This document shows positions 15,221 through 26,008 of a DNA stretch of 64,000 nt, in pieces. Source of the stretch: Megamerina dolium. Taxonomy: Eukaryota > Arthropoda > Insecta > Diptera > Megamerinidae. A program made the position numbers and the translations under genes. The first letter of the stretch is position 1. Each line of letters starts with the position of its first letter. The notes beneath the pieces are model-generated. The model worked only from the letters and a program-made list of their open reading frames with translations. It did not search any database and was not told the origin of the DNA. The DNA lies in NCBI GenBank assembly GCA_963854835.1, contig OY978525.1, forward strand, positions 96,252,136 to 96,316,135, read 5' to 3'.

Positions 15221-15261
15221 GGCTAACTAAAATGTAATTTGCTAATTCAATGGAATTTATA
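15221..15261 (-). promoter_or_regulatory. Core promoter of gene A (TATA + initiator)
   Basis: On the minus strand TATAAA (15261-15256) precedes TTAGTTAGCC (15230-15221). The initiator A would be at 15228, 33 bp after the first T of the TATA box and 60 bp before the ATG. The same arrangement occurs before genes B, C and D. Confidence 0.6.
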
Positions 15262-15329
15262 AAGAAATTGTTCTCATCGTAATGAAAGCGAAATAAGTTG
15301 AGCGATAAGAGCAGAGACACTAGCATATA

Positions 15330-16345
15330 TATATATATATATATTTCATTATCAAGGTATTTGAAATGTGAACACAAGAATAACGTATAATAATCTAGTA
15401 TTTTAAAGACAAACTATTGCAAAATGATCACAATTAAGTCTGAACTAATCACGTATAAGCAACTTATAAACTGATAACACAATGACCCTTCATAAAGTGC
15501 TCAATTAAATCTCATACCTCTTAATCTTTCCATTTGCATATAAATATAGCATCATTAGATGCTTCTCAATCTATACCTGAAATACCATATAATTATTTTA
15601 AATTGTGATAGAGAATACCATAACTTTTAGCTTTCGACATTAATCGCGTTCTCTCACTATCTACTCTATTAAATCTTGAATTGGGATTTAAAAAGCATAA
15701 TTCCGTTGTTAAATTCAACGAAGTATATAATACTTTTTTTCTATTCAGTACATTTTATATTCTGAAGCGGTTCTGACGAATTGACTACAAGTAATTTAAG
15801 ATAATTTCTTTTAATTTATTTCATTTATTGTATCAATATGTCAATTCAACACTATACCACTGTCCTACAAGATTCCCTCCAAGGCTTCTCCCCCGAACTA
15901 ACCTAACCTAACTTAGATGCCGCGTCTAATAATTGCCGTTTACAAAATGTATTGCATCAGTATGTGAAATTTCATAATCGTTAAACAGTTTTTGATTTTA
16001 TTCTTAGTTAAGTCATCAATGTCAAGGTAAATATGATTAGATGCTCAATTTATATGCAATTTTTATAGGATTATAAATTGGTGCTAAGAAATTTAAAATT
16101 CGTAGTTATGAGTTATTATTCGTATGTCGTTATTCACGGAATATCCGCGCTCATACTCTTTTCTTTCGCTAATACGACAAAAATTACTGTCTATATTGCA
16201 TTTTGTATTGCATGAAATACCTGTATACAATTTTTTTCTCTTATGGTACATATTCGCAGGTTATGCGAATGCGTGTTACCTCTCCTTTTGGGTGGTACAA
16301 ACAAGAGAATAAACTCAATATCCCATGGACTCATTAAATCCAAGA
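15330..16345. other. Intergenic stretch upstream of gene A
   Basis: A short (TA)n run at about 15326-15344 is followed by AT-rich sequence. No gene is supported; the frames at 16124-16415 are short and featureless. Confidence 0.5.
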
Positions 16346-16527
16346 TATAATTAATGTAGGATTTCAAATATATGATTTGAATGATCGTTCGATGTAAATT
16401 TTCAATCAACTGCAATGCCTCGTAGTATAAAAAACATCAAGACGTGTTTCTTTTTACTGTTATAAGAGCTTGACATTGTACGTTGATTCATTTTTGTGCA
16501 ATTAAATTATGTAATGAGTTTCCATAT
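16346..16527. repeat. Duplicated intergenic segment (pairs with 8259-8434)
   Basis: This matches 8259-8434 from TATAATTAATGTAGG to ATGAGTTTCCATAT. In both places RTE-type sequence follows on the plus-strand right side: directly here, and after about 70 bp in the other copy. Confidence 0.8.
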
Positions 16528-17385
16528 TACTTACTTACTTAAGTGACCATTATAACGGAAAATGAATTTAGGCCAACTGTAGCACACTTTACTAGCCATC
16601 TCTGTTTTTCACTAGCTGGCGCGCTACCAGCTTCTTCAGTACTTGGTCCTTCTCGACATGGCCATGGCCTAACTGGCGCAGCAGCTGTATTTTGATGCGC
16701 TTTACTATGTCAATACAGCTCATACAGTTTATGGTTATACCTTATGCGTTACTCGCCACCAACGCAATTAGGTCCAAAGATCTTGCGTAGAAACTCAAAG
16801 AATTATCTGATCTGAAGTGGAAATTGTCCAGGCTTCAGCAACATATGAAATGACAGGCACCATGAGAAACTTGAAGAGTGTAGTTTTCGTTCTACGCGAG
16901 ATGGCTCTACTTCTCAATTTCCTAATTGGCCCGAAGTAGCACCTATTTGCAGGAGTGATCCTTCGCAATACCTAACGTCAGTACTGGTGTTAATGCTGGT
17001 TCCTAAATACACAAAAACCTTCCAAAGCGTAATTATCAAGAGCTACGTGCTATCCAAAACGCTGGGACTCTTTGTTTCTTGACACTAGATACTTCGTTCA
17101 CCTTAAAACTCGACGTGACTCTCTTTCTTATTCTAAGAATGCCACACTGACTACCCGCGTGTTCATGTCGTTTACATAATATTGTCTACATACGCCAAGA
17201 ACATGATACTTTTGTTGAAGATAGTGTCATTATGTCGTAGATCAGCAACTCGTATTATTTTCTTCATAATAAGATTAAAGAAGTCGCGAGAAAACAAATC
17301 ACCAATTGTCTGAAACCCTATTACATATTAAACAGCGAGGAGATGTTCTTCCCAATTTTCACTTCAGAACGTGAGTTATATCATA

Positions 17386-18684
17386 AAGGGTTATCCATTT
17401 CGCGGTTTCAAAAGTATAGGGCTAGAATTCGACATCTGTTAAACTGAGTTGTTAAAACAATTTCTTTATTTTTCAGTTCAAAGTCTGACATTTGCGAAAA
17501 TGGATCGCTTAACTATCGCACAACGCATTAAAATTGTAAAAACCTACTACAAAAATGGTGATTCTGCCACTGCCACATATCGTGCTTTAAGAGGAGATTA
17601 TGGTTTACATAATCGTCCAACTACGCAAGCTATTGGCAAAATTGTGAAGAAATATGAAGAGACTGGATCGGTTACAGATATTGTAAGGCCTGTGCATCAT
17701 CGTTTCGCTCGTACCACCGAAAATATCGCTGCTGTAAGTGAAAGTGTTGCCGAAGACCCGAATGTGTCGATTCCTCGTCGTTCTCAGGAATTAGGACTGT
17801 CTTACGGCACATTATGGCGTATTTTGCATTTGGATCTACACCTACATCCATATAAAATACAGCTCACATAACAACTGAAGCCAGCTGACCATTCACAACG
17901 TCGTAGATACGTCGAATGGGTGCTTGTACAACAGGCGGTGGACGGCGATTTTTCGAACAAAATTTTCTTCAGCGACGAAGCACATTTCTCACTCGGTGGG
18001 TATGTTAACAAACAAAATTGTCGTATTTGGGGTTCTGAGAATCCTCAAGTAATTGAAGAGAGGCCACTACATCCACAAAAAGTCACTGCTTGGTGCGCTC
18101 TTTGGTCTGGAGGTGTCATTGGACCTTACTTCTTCGAAAACGACGATGGAACGACTGTAACCGTCAATTCGGAGCGTTATGGTCATATGATAACCGACTT
18201 TTTTTTGCCTGCTATTGAAGAATACGACTTAGAGAATATGTGATTTCAACAAGACGGTGCCACATGCCACACAACTCGAGCGAATATGGCTTTATTGCAA
18301 GAGAAATTTTCTGGCCGCGTAATTTCTCGTCGTGGCGATATCAAGTGGCCACCAAGATCATGCGATTTGACACCGCTTGACTTTTTTGTGGGGCTACGCG
18401 AAAGACCGTGTTTATGCAGATAAACCTTTAACTCTTGAGCACCTAAAACCAACATTCGTCACGTTATGGCTGAGATACCGCCCAATATGTGTCAAAAAGT
18501 GGTCGAAAATTACCTCAAAAGAATCGATGCTTGCAACAATTCGCGTGGTGGTCATTTAAGTGATGTAGTATTTCACACATAATGTCAACGTTCAAACTTT
18601 ATAATAAAAAAGAAATATGATAAAAAATATTTTATATGTGTTTTATTTACATTTACTTTTGAAATCGCAAAATGGATAACCCTT
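17386..18684 (+). mobile_element. mariner-type transposon, 1,299 bp, inactivated
   Basis: Flanked by TA (17384-17385 and 18685-18686). The inverted repeats are about 28 bp: AAGGGTTATCCATTTCGCGG at the left, and the reverse complement of TCGCAAAATGGATAACCCTT at the right, with few mismatches. It is inserted in the RTE fragment, so it is the younger of the two. Confidence 0.92.
17500..18582 (+). pseudogene. mariner-family transposase, broken (DD37D spacing)
   Basis: It starts at the ATG in MDRLTIAQRIKIVK. The N-terminal helix-turn-helix region is followed by FFSDEAHFSLGG (first Asp), WCALWSGGVIGPYFFEN, QQDGATCHTT (second Asp) and PPRSCDLTPLDFF (third Asp). I count 37 residues between the second and third acidic residues, the DD37D spacing of the maT group and not the 34 of classical mariner. 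In-frame stops occur at about 17869 (TAA) and 18241 (TGA). A frameshift follows in the T-run near 18385, after which the C-terminal part continues in another frame to about 18582. It cannot make functional transposase. Confidence 0.9.
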
Positions 18685-19580
18685 TACAATGTCATTCTGC
18701 AGAGCATAATGAGCTTCGCAGAAATACCGAACTCAGAAATTGTTGTGTAGAGTTAATCCCTTATAAATAACAAATGTATGGTGTGTGTCGATCTGATGTA
18801 GCGTGAAAATCTGGTCAAATATATATTTACCAGTTCTTAAGCTACACTTATAAGGTCCAATCAGGTTGTTGATCATAGGCTTCAATCCCTCACATACTAC
18901 GCACGCTAAGACCTTGTATGCAATGATCAAGAGACTCATTCCGCGGTAATTATCGCAAATTGTGGGCTCTACTTTCTTATGTACGGGGCAAAGAACATTG
19001 CGCCTCAAGCCATCAGGCGTGTTTTCGTACTACAATATTCTGCTTATGAGCTCTTCCATGCTTGTTAGCAGCTCATCACTGAGACCATGCAGACAAACCT
19101 GCATCCTTAAAATGGCTGCATTAAACTCGGCTGTATTTCGGGTGCTCAGACAATCTCCTCCACTGGCAAAATTGTTGGTTTCATCCAAAGACTCAGTACA
19201 TAAAGAGGCTCCGGCATTCGAAGAATTTTCAAGTCTTATTTCTATTTCTACTCATCTCTATCCCCTCACACTCCCGGCTTTCTTTCTCTCTTCTCGGACG
19301 CATATAAATACGTTTCTCTGCACACATTTTCTATATGTATCACTCCTTAACGGTTCGCGTAAGGGTTTTTCGGTAAGTGGGGTCTTTCTCTGCGGTAACG
19401 TTGCGACAGTCCTGATCATACCATTCATTTCTCAGAGGCCGATAGACACCGATTACCTCCTCGGCAGCAGTAGTCATGCAGTAGGATATATGCGTCCACT
19501 GTGCCCATGGATACTCAAGAAGGATAATGTTTTACATAAGCAGATCTTTTGGTCGACTGACAAAAGCATCTGCTGTCTCT

Positions 19581-19950
19581 TGTGGGTGCCATAGCTCAGT
19601 GGTTAGTGTGTTGGCTTTCTGATCTGTAGGTCGTGGTTCAATCCCCGGCTGATGCATAACAAATTTTATATCGAAAAGATTTTTTTTTTCGACCGGTACC
19701 CACCTGTCGGCAAGCAATTGGCAATTCTTCCGACAGTAAGAACTTGCCATGAAAATGCTTCTAAAAGAACTCTGTGGCAAAGTTCAGAAAAAGAGATGTC
19801 ACAAGGGTTCTGCCGTTCGGAACCGGCTAAAATAAGTAGGTCCCTTGTAATACTGTCCAAAATTTAACACGCACAACAGTAATGGAACAGAAGCTCGTCC
19901 AATGAGCCCTTCGGGGCTTTAAGTGCCACATATTTATTTTTTATTTTATT
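19581..19950 (+). mobile_element. Full-length tRNA-derived SINE (copy 3)
   Basis: 370 bp, flanked by the target-site duplication TGTCTCT (19574-19580 and 19951-19957). The pol III A-box TAGCTCAGTGG is at 19592-19602 and the B-box GGTTCAATCCC at 19635-19645, as in a tRNA gene. A non-tRNA body of about 290 bp and a T/A-rich tail follow. The body contains the hairpin GCCCTTCGGGGC near 19907-19918. Confidence 0.92.
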
Positions 19951-19957
19951 TGTCTCT

Positions 19958-20590
19958 AGTAATTGCAGCTTACCAACGTCAAGCTTTCTCTGTGTGGGAC
20001 TTCGTTGTTGTTTACGACACATAAATATGTACGCACCTTAACTGCAACAAGATCCGAGTGCGAGGTTGGAATCTGCCGAGTATTAGTTCGCTTATAAACT
20101 ATAAAGAACTCTTAAAAGGGTAATGTATTTCTGATTGGGGGCCGTAAACATGGTGCATAAAAAAACACATTTGTTTATGAAAAGCATTCATGAGCAAGAA
20201 TAAATTCCAGAAACTCCTAGACAATCACTCGTGATAAAACATCGATGTAAGCCAAAATTCGTCTTAATTAAATTAATATATGTATTACTGGCAAAGTACC
20301 CGCACAGAGGTTCTAAATCATAAAATAGTAGTGCACAACGCAAGGGTGTATGGTTTCTTTGCGGCACATGCGAAAATAAAGAAATGAGATTCCAATATTC
20401 GACAGTATTCCATGTAACATCATTGCAACATGATTGCTTCCAGGACTTGATACTTACTTACTTACTTATTAGCAAAGTCGTACATAAATAATTTTACAGT
20501 TCAAAGTTTTCCATAAGTAACAATATTTAACAATTGTATTTAGTTATTTGCATATATATGTATGTACATATTCATTAATTCTTGTCTGCG
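19958..20590. other. Intergenic stretch downstream of gene B
   Basis: No gene is seen. A small ACTTACTTACTTACTTA tract near 20454-20470 resembles the RTE 3' tail but lacks RTE body sequence next to it. ATATGTATGTACATA-type repeats lie at about 20552-20570. Confidence 0.5.
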
Positions 20591-23500
20591 CTAAACATAT
20601 TCTGCAAGTAAAAAAAATAGAATTATTATGTAAAAGAGGTTCTAAAGACAAATAGAAACCACAAGTCTGTTAATTCGATTATGACCCTATAAGTGCAATA
20701 ACTAATATTGCAAATATATAAATGAATTAGTATGGGTCATATAGATATGTATGATATACAAATTTTGAAAATAATTCTTATGCTTCATGATTACACTAAA
20801 ATTTAACACACCGACTTATGTTCGTTATTCGTCATTAATTATATATTTTCAAATGGTAACTACTTACTCTTCGACGATTTAAAATTGTACGAAGGCAAAT
20901 CCTGCCTTGAACCCATGTACGCACTTAAAGGCTCGTAGTATTTAAGTAAAGCACTAGCTGATAGTTTGTCCATATCTGGTATCAAAACCTGTAGTACTTT
21001 ATTCCATGATTTCGAAGAACCAAGGCGCATCATTTTTCTATAAACAGCAAAAATGTATTATTCCTTTATTACTGCATACTTAATTATTTTGTTTTTACTT
21101 TAGAGCTTCACCAGCTTCCAAACTGCCAGAGAAATCACATTTGTTTAATTCACCTTGATGTTTAGCGAGTTTGCAAAGAGCCTCATAGATTTGATAACCC
21201 AAGACATCGGATGTAAATTTCCTATTTAAATTATTATTTTGTAAAATACCATATGCTTTTGTTTATTTTCTATATGTTATGTATTGTACTTACTTCAGCT
21301 GATGATTCTTCTCAATATCAGTATAAAATTCAAATGGAAAATCAAAATCATATGCCTCCCGATCCACTGATGGTTCGATTCCAGCATATTTAATCATTAA
21401 TTTCCAATAATGTGTATTCAGCTGATCCCATTCTACTTTGCCCCTTAAATAATCGGCTACCACCTTCGTGTGAACAAAATATTTGTGGATTTTGAACAAA
21501 GTATGAATGCCCTATGAAGAGAACAATTCTTCGTCAGAACAATATTGTACAAAAGGATGTCCATCACTCTTACCATGCGGATCAAACGATTCAAATATAA
21601 ATTATCGGAATATTTGATACCAGATACTCCAATAGTTTTCCAATGGGTTGGTGTTGAAGCACTAAGTATTGCCGCCTCGCCAACCGGGTACTCTAAAAAG
21701 TGTGAATCGAAAAAGTATCCTGGCAAATCTTTTTTCTGTAACGCATAATGTATACGTCCCAAATATCCGTGTGCTTGCAGAAATTTCTTATAGTTTACAT
21801 TTTCGCAATATTTCATATAAACTTTGGGTGTGAAATCATAGATGGTGGCATGGCATTCAGTTACACTTTCACTACCAACTTGCGGCTTCAAGCGTTCCGT
21901 CCAAAAATCTTCTTCTATGCCGGCGAAACCCAAGGATTTATAAAAATCATCGGCATTATAAAGCAATTTCACTGCATCGTAATTTTGTTTTTTCACAATT
22001 TCATTGTTCGGCAGCAAATCGTCCCATTTGAAATCATCCTCGACTATACTATTATTTGTCCAAATTTGCAACAGAACTTGCTCCACCAAATGATCAGGAA
22101 TTGCACCGTCGATTTGTGCATATTTAGTGCCAAGCTTCAGCTTCACATATGCATGCAATTTTATATACAATGGTTGAACTTCTGCAATAACCTGTCTTAT
22201 TTGTTTTACAATTTTAGCATGATAATCCTTGAACCAAAAATCAGTGACGGGAATTTCTGAAATACAATAAAATAGGTTTGAGTGCTCTAATTTTGTTAAA
22301 CTGATAATTTGAGTTAAGAGATAATTTGATGTACAATTTCCACCAACGATACAAATTTACATACCTAATATGGATGCTGCCTTTTCGAATGCTCCAAATA
22401 GAGTCTCAAGTTTCAATTTGCAGTAATTTCCATTTCGTGAACGCCACTGCTCCCAATAATATTTCAATTCTGCATCATTGCTGCTATGCAAAAATATATT
22501 TTGTATATCCGGATACAGAGATAATTTATCTGCATCATCATTATTTTCGTGATTATACATGATTATGTCTTTATCGGTAGTAATATTAGCTAAACCTTGT
22601 TTAGTAAACAGTAGTTTGCCAGTTTCTGGTCCCAATACAAAGACGTCAGCAATTTTTGTCAATTGCTTGATTGCGCTTTTCAATTCGGTACTTTTAAAGT
22701 GTGATACATCGTATTTATGTGCATTCAACGAAATATCTTTTAACTCTCGAGCTGCAACCGCACTAGCAGAAGTGAGCCAAAAATTGGTTGTTTCATCATC
22801 AGATGTGTCCACAGGATTTGAAAATAAACCCAAAGCAATTTCATCGTAAAGTTTGTATATTTTTTTGCTAGCTTCTTTCGCCAGTGCAGCCGCCTCATAT
22901 TCATTGGTTTTCAATTCTGCTGAAAATACTATAAAATGCAAATAAATAAGTTTTTAATACTCCACTCTAATAGCATATTATATTAATACATATTTACCTC
23001 TGGCAGTATGATCCCAACCAAGGACAATATTTTTAGTTGTAATATAGTTTTTCAGCCATTTACGAGCTGGCCTATAGTAATCTAATAGAGCTTTGCCATC
23101 AAGTTCTTCATAGTCTGTCACAAGCATCTTTAAAGTATCATCAATGGATTTTGATCTACCCAGAGCAAGCATGTCCCTGAAAACCGCAACACTCAATCAT
23201 TAAGGCTCAACGACTAAGTGACAGCACGTATCCACCCTGTACTTACTTTAGAATTGTACCTATTTCTTTGTTGTCATAAAAGTCACAATTGTGCAGTACG
23301 AAATTAGTTCGCGTACAAATCGCTCGATAAACTTGATAACCCCAAATAGTATTTGTAAATTTCCCAATGACATCAACATGATCATTAAGCTGCAGATAAA
23401 CAGTATATGGCAAGTCTATTGAATATTCATCTCTGTCATCTGGTGGCTCTTGACCAGCATAATCCTCCCATACTTTCCAATAGTATTCGTTGAACGACCT

Positions 23501-25376
23501 CGGCTCAACTTTGCCATTAAGTAAATCAACTAAAACCTTGGCGACTACATATGCCTTCGAGACTGTTAACATCTCTTCGAAAGCCTAAAAGATCATATTG
23601 CTTATAATTTTAAACATAGCTTTACATTATGTATTCCATACAAAATGAGAATGAATATTTTGCAGTGCCAAACTAAAAACGAACCGGTTTCGAAAATTAC
23701 CAATAGCTTACAGATATATATAGGAATAAATATATTTTGTTTAATTAAATTTGTCTCGGCCGGAATTAAAACGCATGTACAGAAGACCATCCGATCTGGC
23801 TACGTCATAAAGCAAAGCAACTGCTTCTAAACAATACAAATTCAAAAATTATCATGTTCTGTGGTCGACTTTTAAACACTTTTTGAAATCCGTACCCAAT
23901 TATCAGAAATATAAAGATTTCGGGAACGAATGTCCATTTTTAGTTGGAAACGCTGTTCACACTCACATTTTGGTACTGATACATTTGCCTTACTTACCTT
24001 ACGAACGTTTATATTTATCAGCTCGCTGTTTGAGTATTCGAAGTTAGCTCCAATTCCAATGGATTTTAAATGTTTCGCCGATTTGGCAGCCAAACTTATG
24101 GCTTTGCCAACAACATCATCCAAAGCATTATTGTCTGACAAATAGCGTGGTTGACCGCTCCTCAATAAAATACCATGTACACTTGCAAGCTTACTATGAT
24201 ATGTGGTATATGCCAAAAAGTCGACCGCATTGCAATATTTCAGTGTCGGTGCATTCGTAACAATTACCGGGCATTCAAAATAATCCTCCACTTCATTGGC
24301 TGCCGTGATATTTTTATTTGAAAACTCCTTTGGGAAACTTTCAAATCCAAGTGATTCATAAAATACCTCAGCTAACTCTAATAATTTCTTAGCATCGAAT
24401 TTCTCTTCTTTAAGAATATTATCGTACTTGGGTAAATTATCGTCGGGAAATACATTCTTGAAAGGACTCTCATCGCTCCAGATGGCATAATAAAATTGAT
24501 CGCTCAAATCGGCGGGAATTGGTCCATTTGGTTTAATTACACCAGCACCGAAGAACTGAAACAACTCGTGACGCATATAGCCGTGTATCAAACGATATAA
24601 TGGTTTCAATTGGTGCATTACTGCGTCCATTTGTTCCATAATTTTTTCACTGTAAGTTGGAAACCAATATTCTGCGGCGGTTACATCTATAGGAGATAAT
24701 ACGTTAATTCAAATGCTCTCACCCATCGATTAGGGCCTTGTTAACTAATGCGTGACTTACTAAATTCCTTGGATCTCCTCTGTATAGTCTCGATGACATT
24801 AAAGAAATTTTCTTGTGCGCTCCTTTGCAGCACGCTACGTTCATTCAACCAATAATATCTTAATTCAATTAAATTCTCCAAGTCTTCTGATTTTAAAATA
24901 TTATCTAAATCTTTTATCGAATAATTGATCTCATAATCGTCATACTTTTCGATGGACATGGATGTTACTAACTTTTTCACAGACGCACTGTTGGCCTTAA
25001 ATGGACCAGAACCATAATTATCTGGTAGAATCCAACGCTGTACTTGCTTCAGCATATACTTCACTTGCCTGTCTCTGATTCGAGCTAAGTCGAAAGAATA
25101 TGCAATTCGTGCAATATCTTGAAGCTTCTTACCATTGTTGTCAAGTTCATCAATGAGTCTGATTTTGTTTTGCACATCAAAAGTATTGTTGTCAATAGTA
25201 TCGGACAGAATATGGATATTTTTATAAATCTTCGGAAATATTTTGGCAACCGCATCTAAAAACTTTTCAGGATCGTTTGTATTTATTTCAATTCCTTCGA
25301 TTTGTACAGCGTTAGAACTAGTAATTGCAGAAATCACTGCTGCCAATAAAGCAAAAATGGCATATGAATATTTCAT
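20591..25376 (-). CDS. Ance-like gene B: two-domain ACE-family (M2) pseudoenzyme, 10 exons
   Basis: Exons: 25376-24761, 24686-23998, 23584-23247, 23176-22998, 22928-22365, 22256-21574, 21511-21294, 21221-21099, 21037-20868, 20601-20591. The lengths sum to 3,591 nt, an exact 1,196-residue frame, and every junction agrees in phase. I chose the ATG of MKYSYAIFALLAAVISA because it starts a signal peptide; an upstream in-frame ATG at 25433 precedes the initiator. Domain 1 covers about 1-607 and domain 2 about 608-1192. ACE landmarks are present (ELRYYW, YAGQEPP, NCDFYDN, GWDH; ELKYYW, YAGIEP, KCDFSGS, LGSSKSW). The zinc sites are gone: YHSKLASVH in domain 1, HGYLGRIHY with EYPVGEA in domain 2. The terminal exon adds only KYV. 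It is closest to gene A; both encode the signal peptide and first helix in one exon. Confidence 0.9.
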
Positions 25377-25419
25377 ATTTGCGCCGTTTCCATACCTAAC
25401 TCGACCTACGCAAATAATA

Positions 25420-25456
25420 AACTGAAAGCTCATTTACCGATCCATTATAATTTATA
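25420..25456 (-). promoter_or_regulatory. Core promoter of gene B (TATA + initiator)
   Basis: TATAAA (25456-25451, minus strand) and TCAGTT (25425-25420). The initiator A at 25423 is 33 bp from the TATA box and 47 bp from the chosen ATG. TCAGTT matches the insect initiator consensus. Confidence 0.65.
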
Positions 25457-26008
25457 ATGTGAACGAAAAAGCTGAGATAATCTGTTTAAATGAGTGTTCT
25501 CGGAGTATATATGAATATGAAGGGTGTTTATTCAATAACATAGTTTCGAATTCAAATAAAACGTCTACAAATGTTCAAATAAATAGAATTTTGCCTTTAT
25601 TCTTAAAATTGCCAAATGACATTTGTATATGTTTGTGCCCAACGCCGCTGACTTATCCACATATGGTGTCTTTCCAAAGAACAAAACCCTCGATCTTTCT
25701 GGCCTGTTAAAGTACAATAATTTGTTTGCCGAATATGAATTGTATTCAGTAGCTTGCTACTATGCCGATATGAGAAAGGATTCCTTTCTAGTATAGTTTG
25801 GCAATCTTTCCTTGATGATACGCTAAAAATGTTGAGGTTTACATGGCAATTAGATAAAAAGTACGGCTCCTTATAAAAACACCTTTTTCCCTTCTATTTT
25901 GATAACGTAATAATAACAAAAATACATTTGCAAGTAATCATCTTGAATATTTAATTGACAAATATACACTCATATATTTTGTCCATTCATATTGTATTTA
26001 ATTATGTA
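25457..26008. other. Intergenic gap between genes B and C
   Basis: About 550 bp of AT-rich sequence separate the promoter of B from the stop codon of C. I see no coding region or repeat in it. Confidence 0.5.

Larger units (their letters stand above)
16528..19150 (-). mobile_element. RTE-type non-LTR fragment, split by a mariner
   Basis: The element lies in two parts, 16528-17385 and 18685-about 19150. Its minus-strand 3' end is the TTACTTACTTAC tract. After the mariner interruption, the minus strand reads NVLCPVHKKVEPTICDNYRG, then the LLIIAYKVLACVVCEGLKPM and NNLIGPYKC segments (18733-19008). This is the RT finger/palm region typical of RTE-like elements in flies. It shares over 400 bp with the copy at 8880-9385. 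Frame breaks make it inactive. Confidence 0.8.

Noticed and set aside
18962..19594. 210-codon plus-strand frame
   Set aside because: Overlaps the antisense RTE fragment and unassigned repeat DNA, and runs into the SINE copy at its end; composition and position indicate chance.
19581..19660. tRNA gene
   Set aside because: The A and B boxes are there, but the unit recurs with a long non-tRNA body and target duplications, so it is a SINE head, not a tRNA gene.
21748..22260. 170-codon plus-strand frame
   Set aside because: Complementary to exon 6 of gene B; the minus-strand frame has the family motifs and splice sites.
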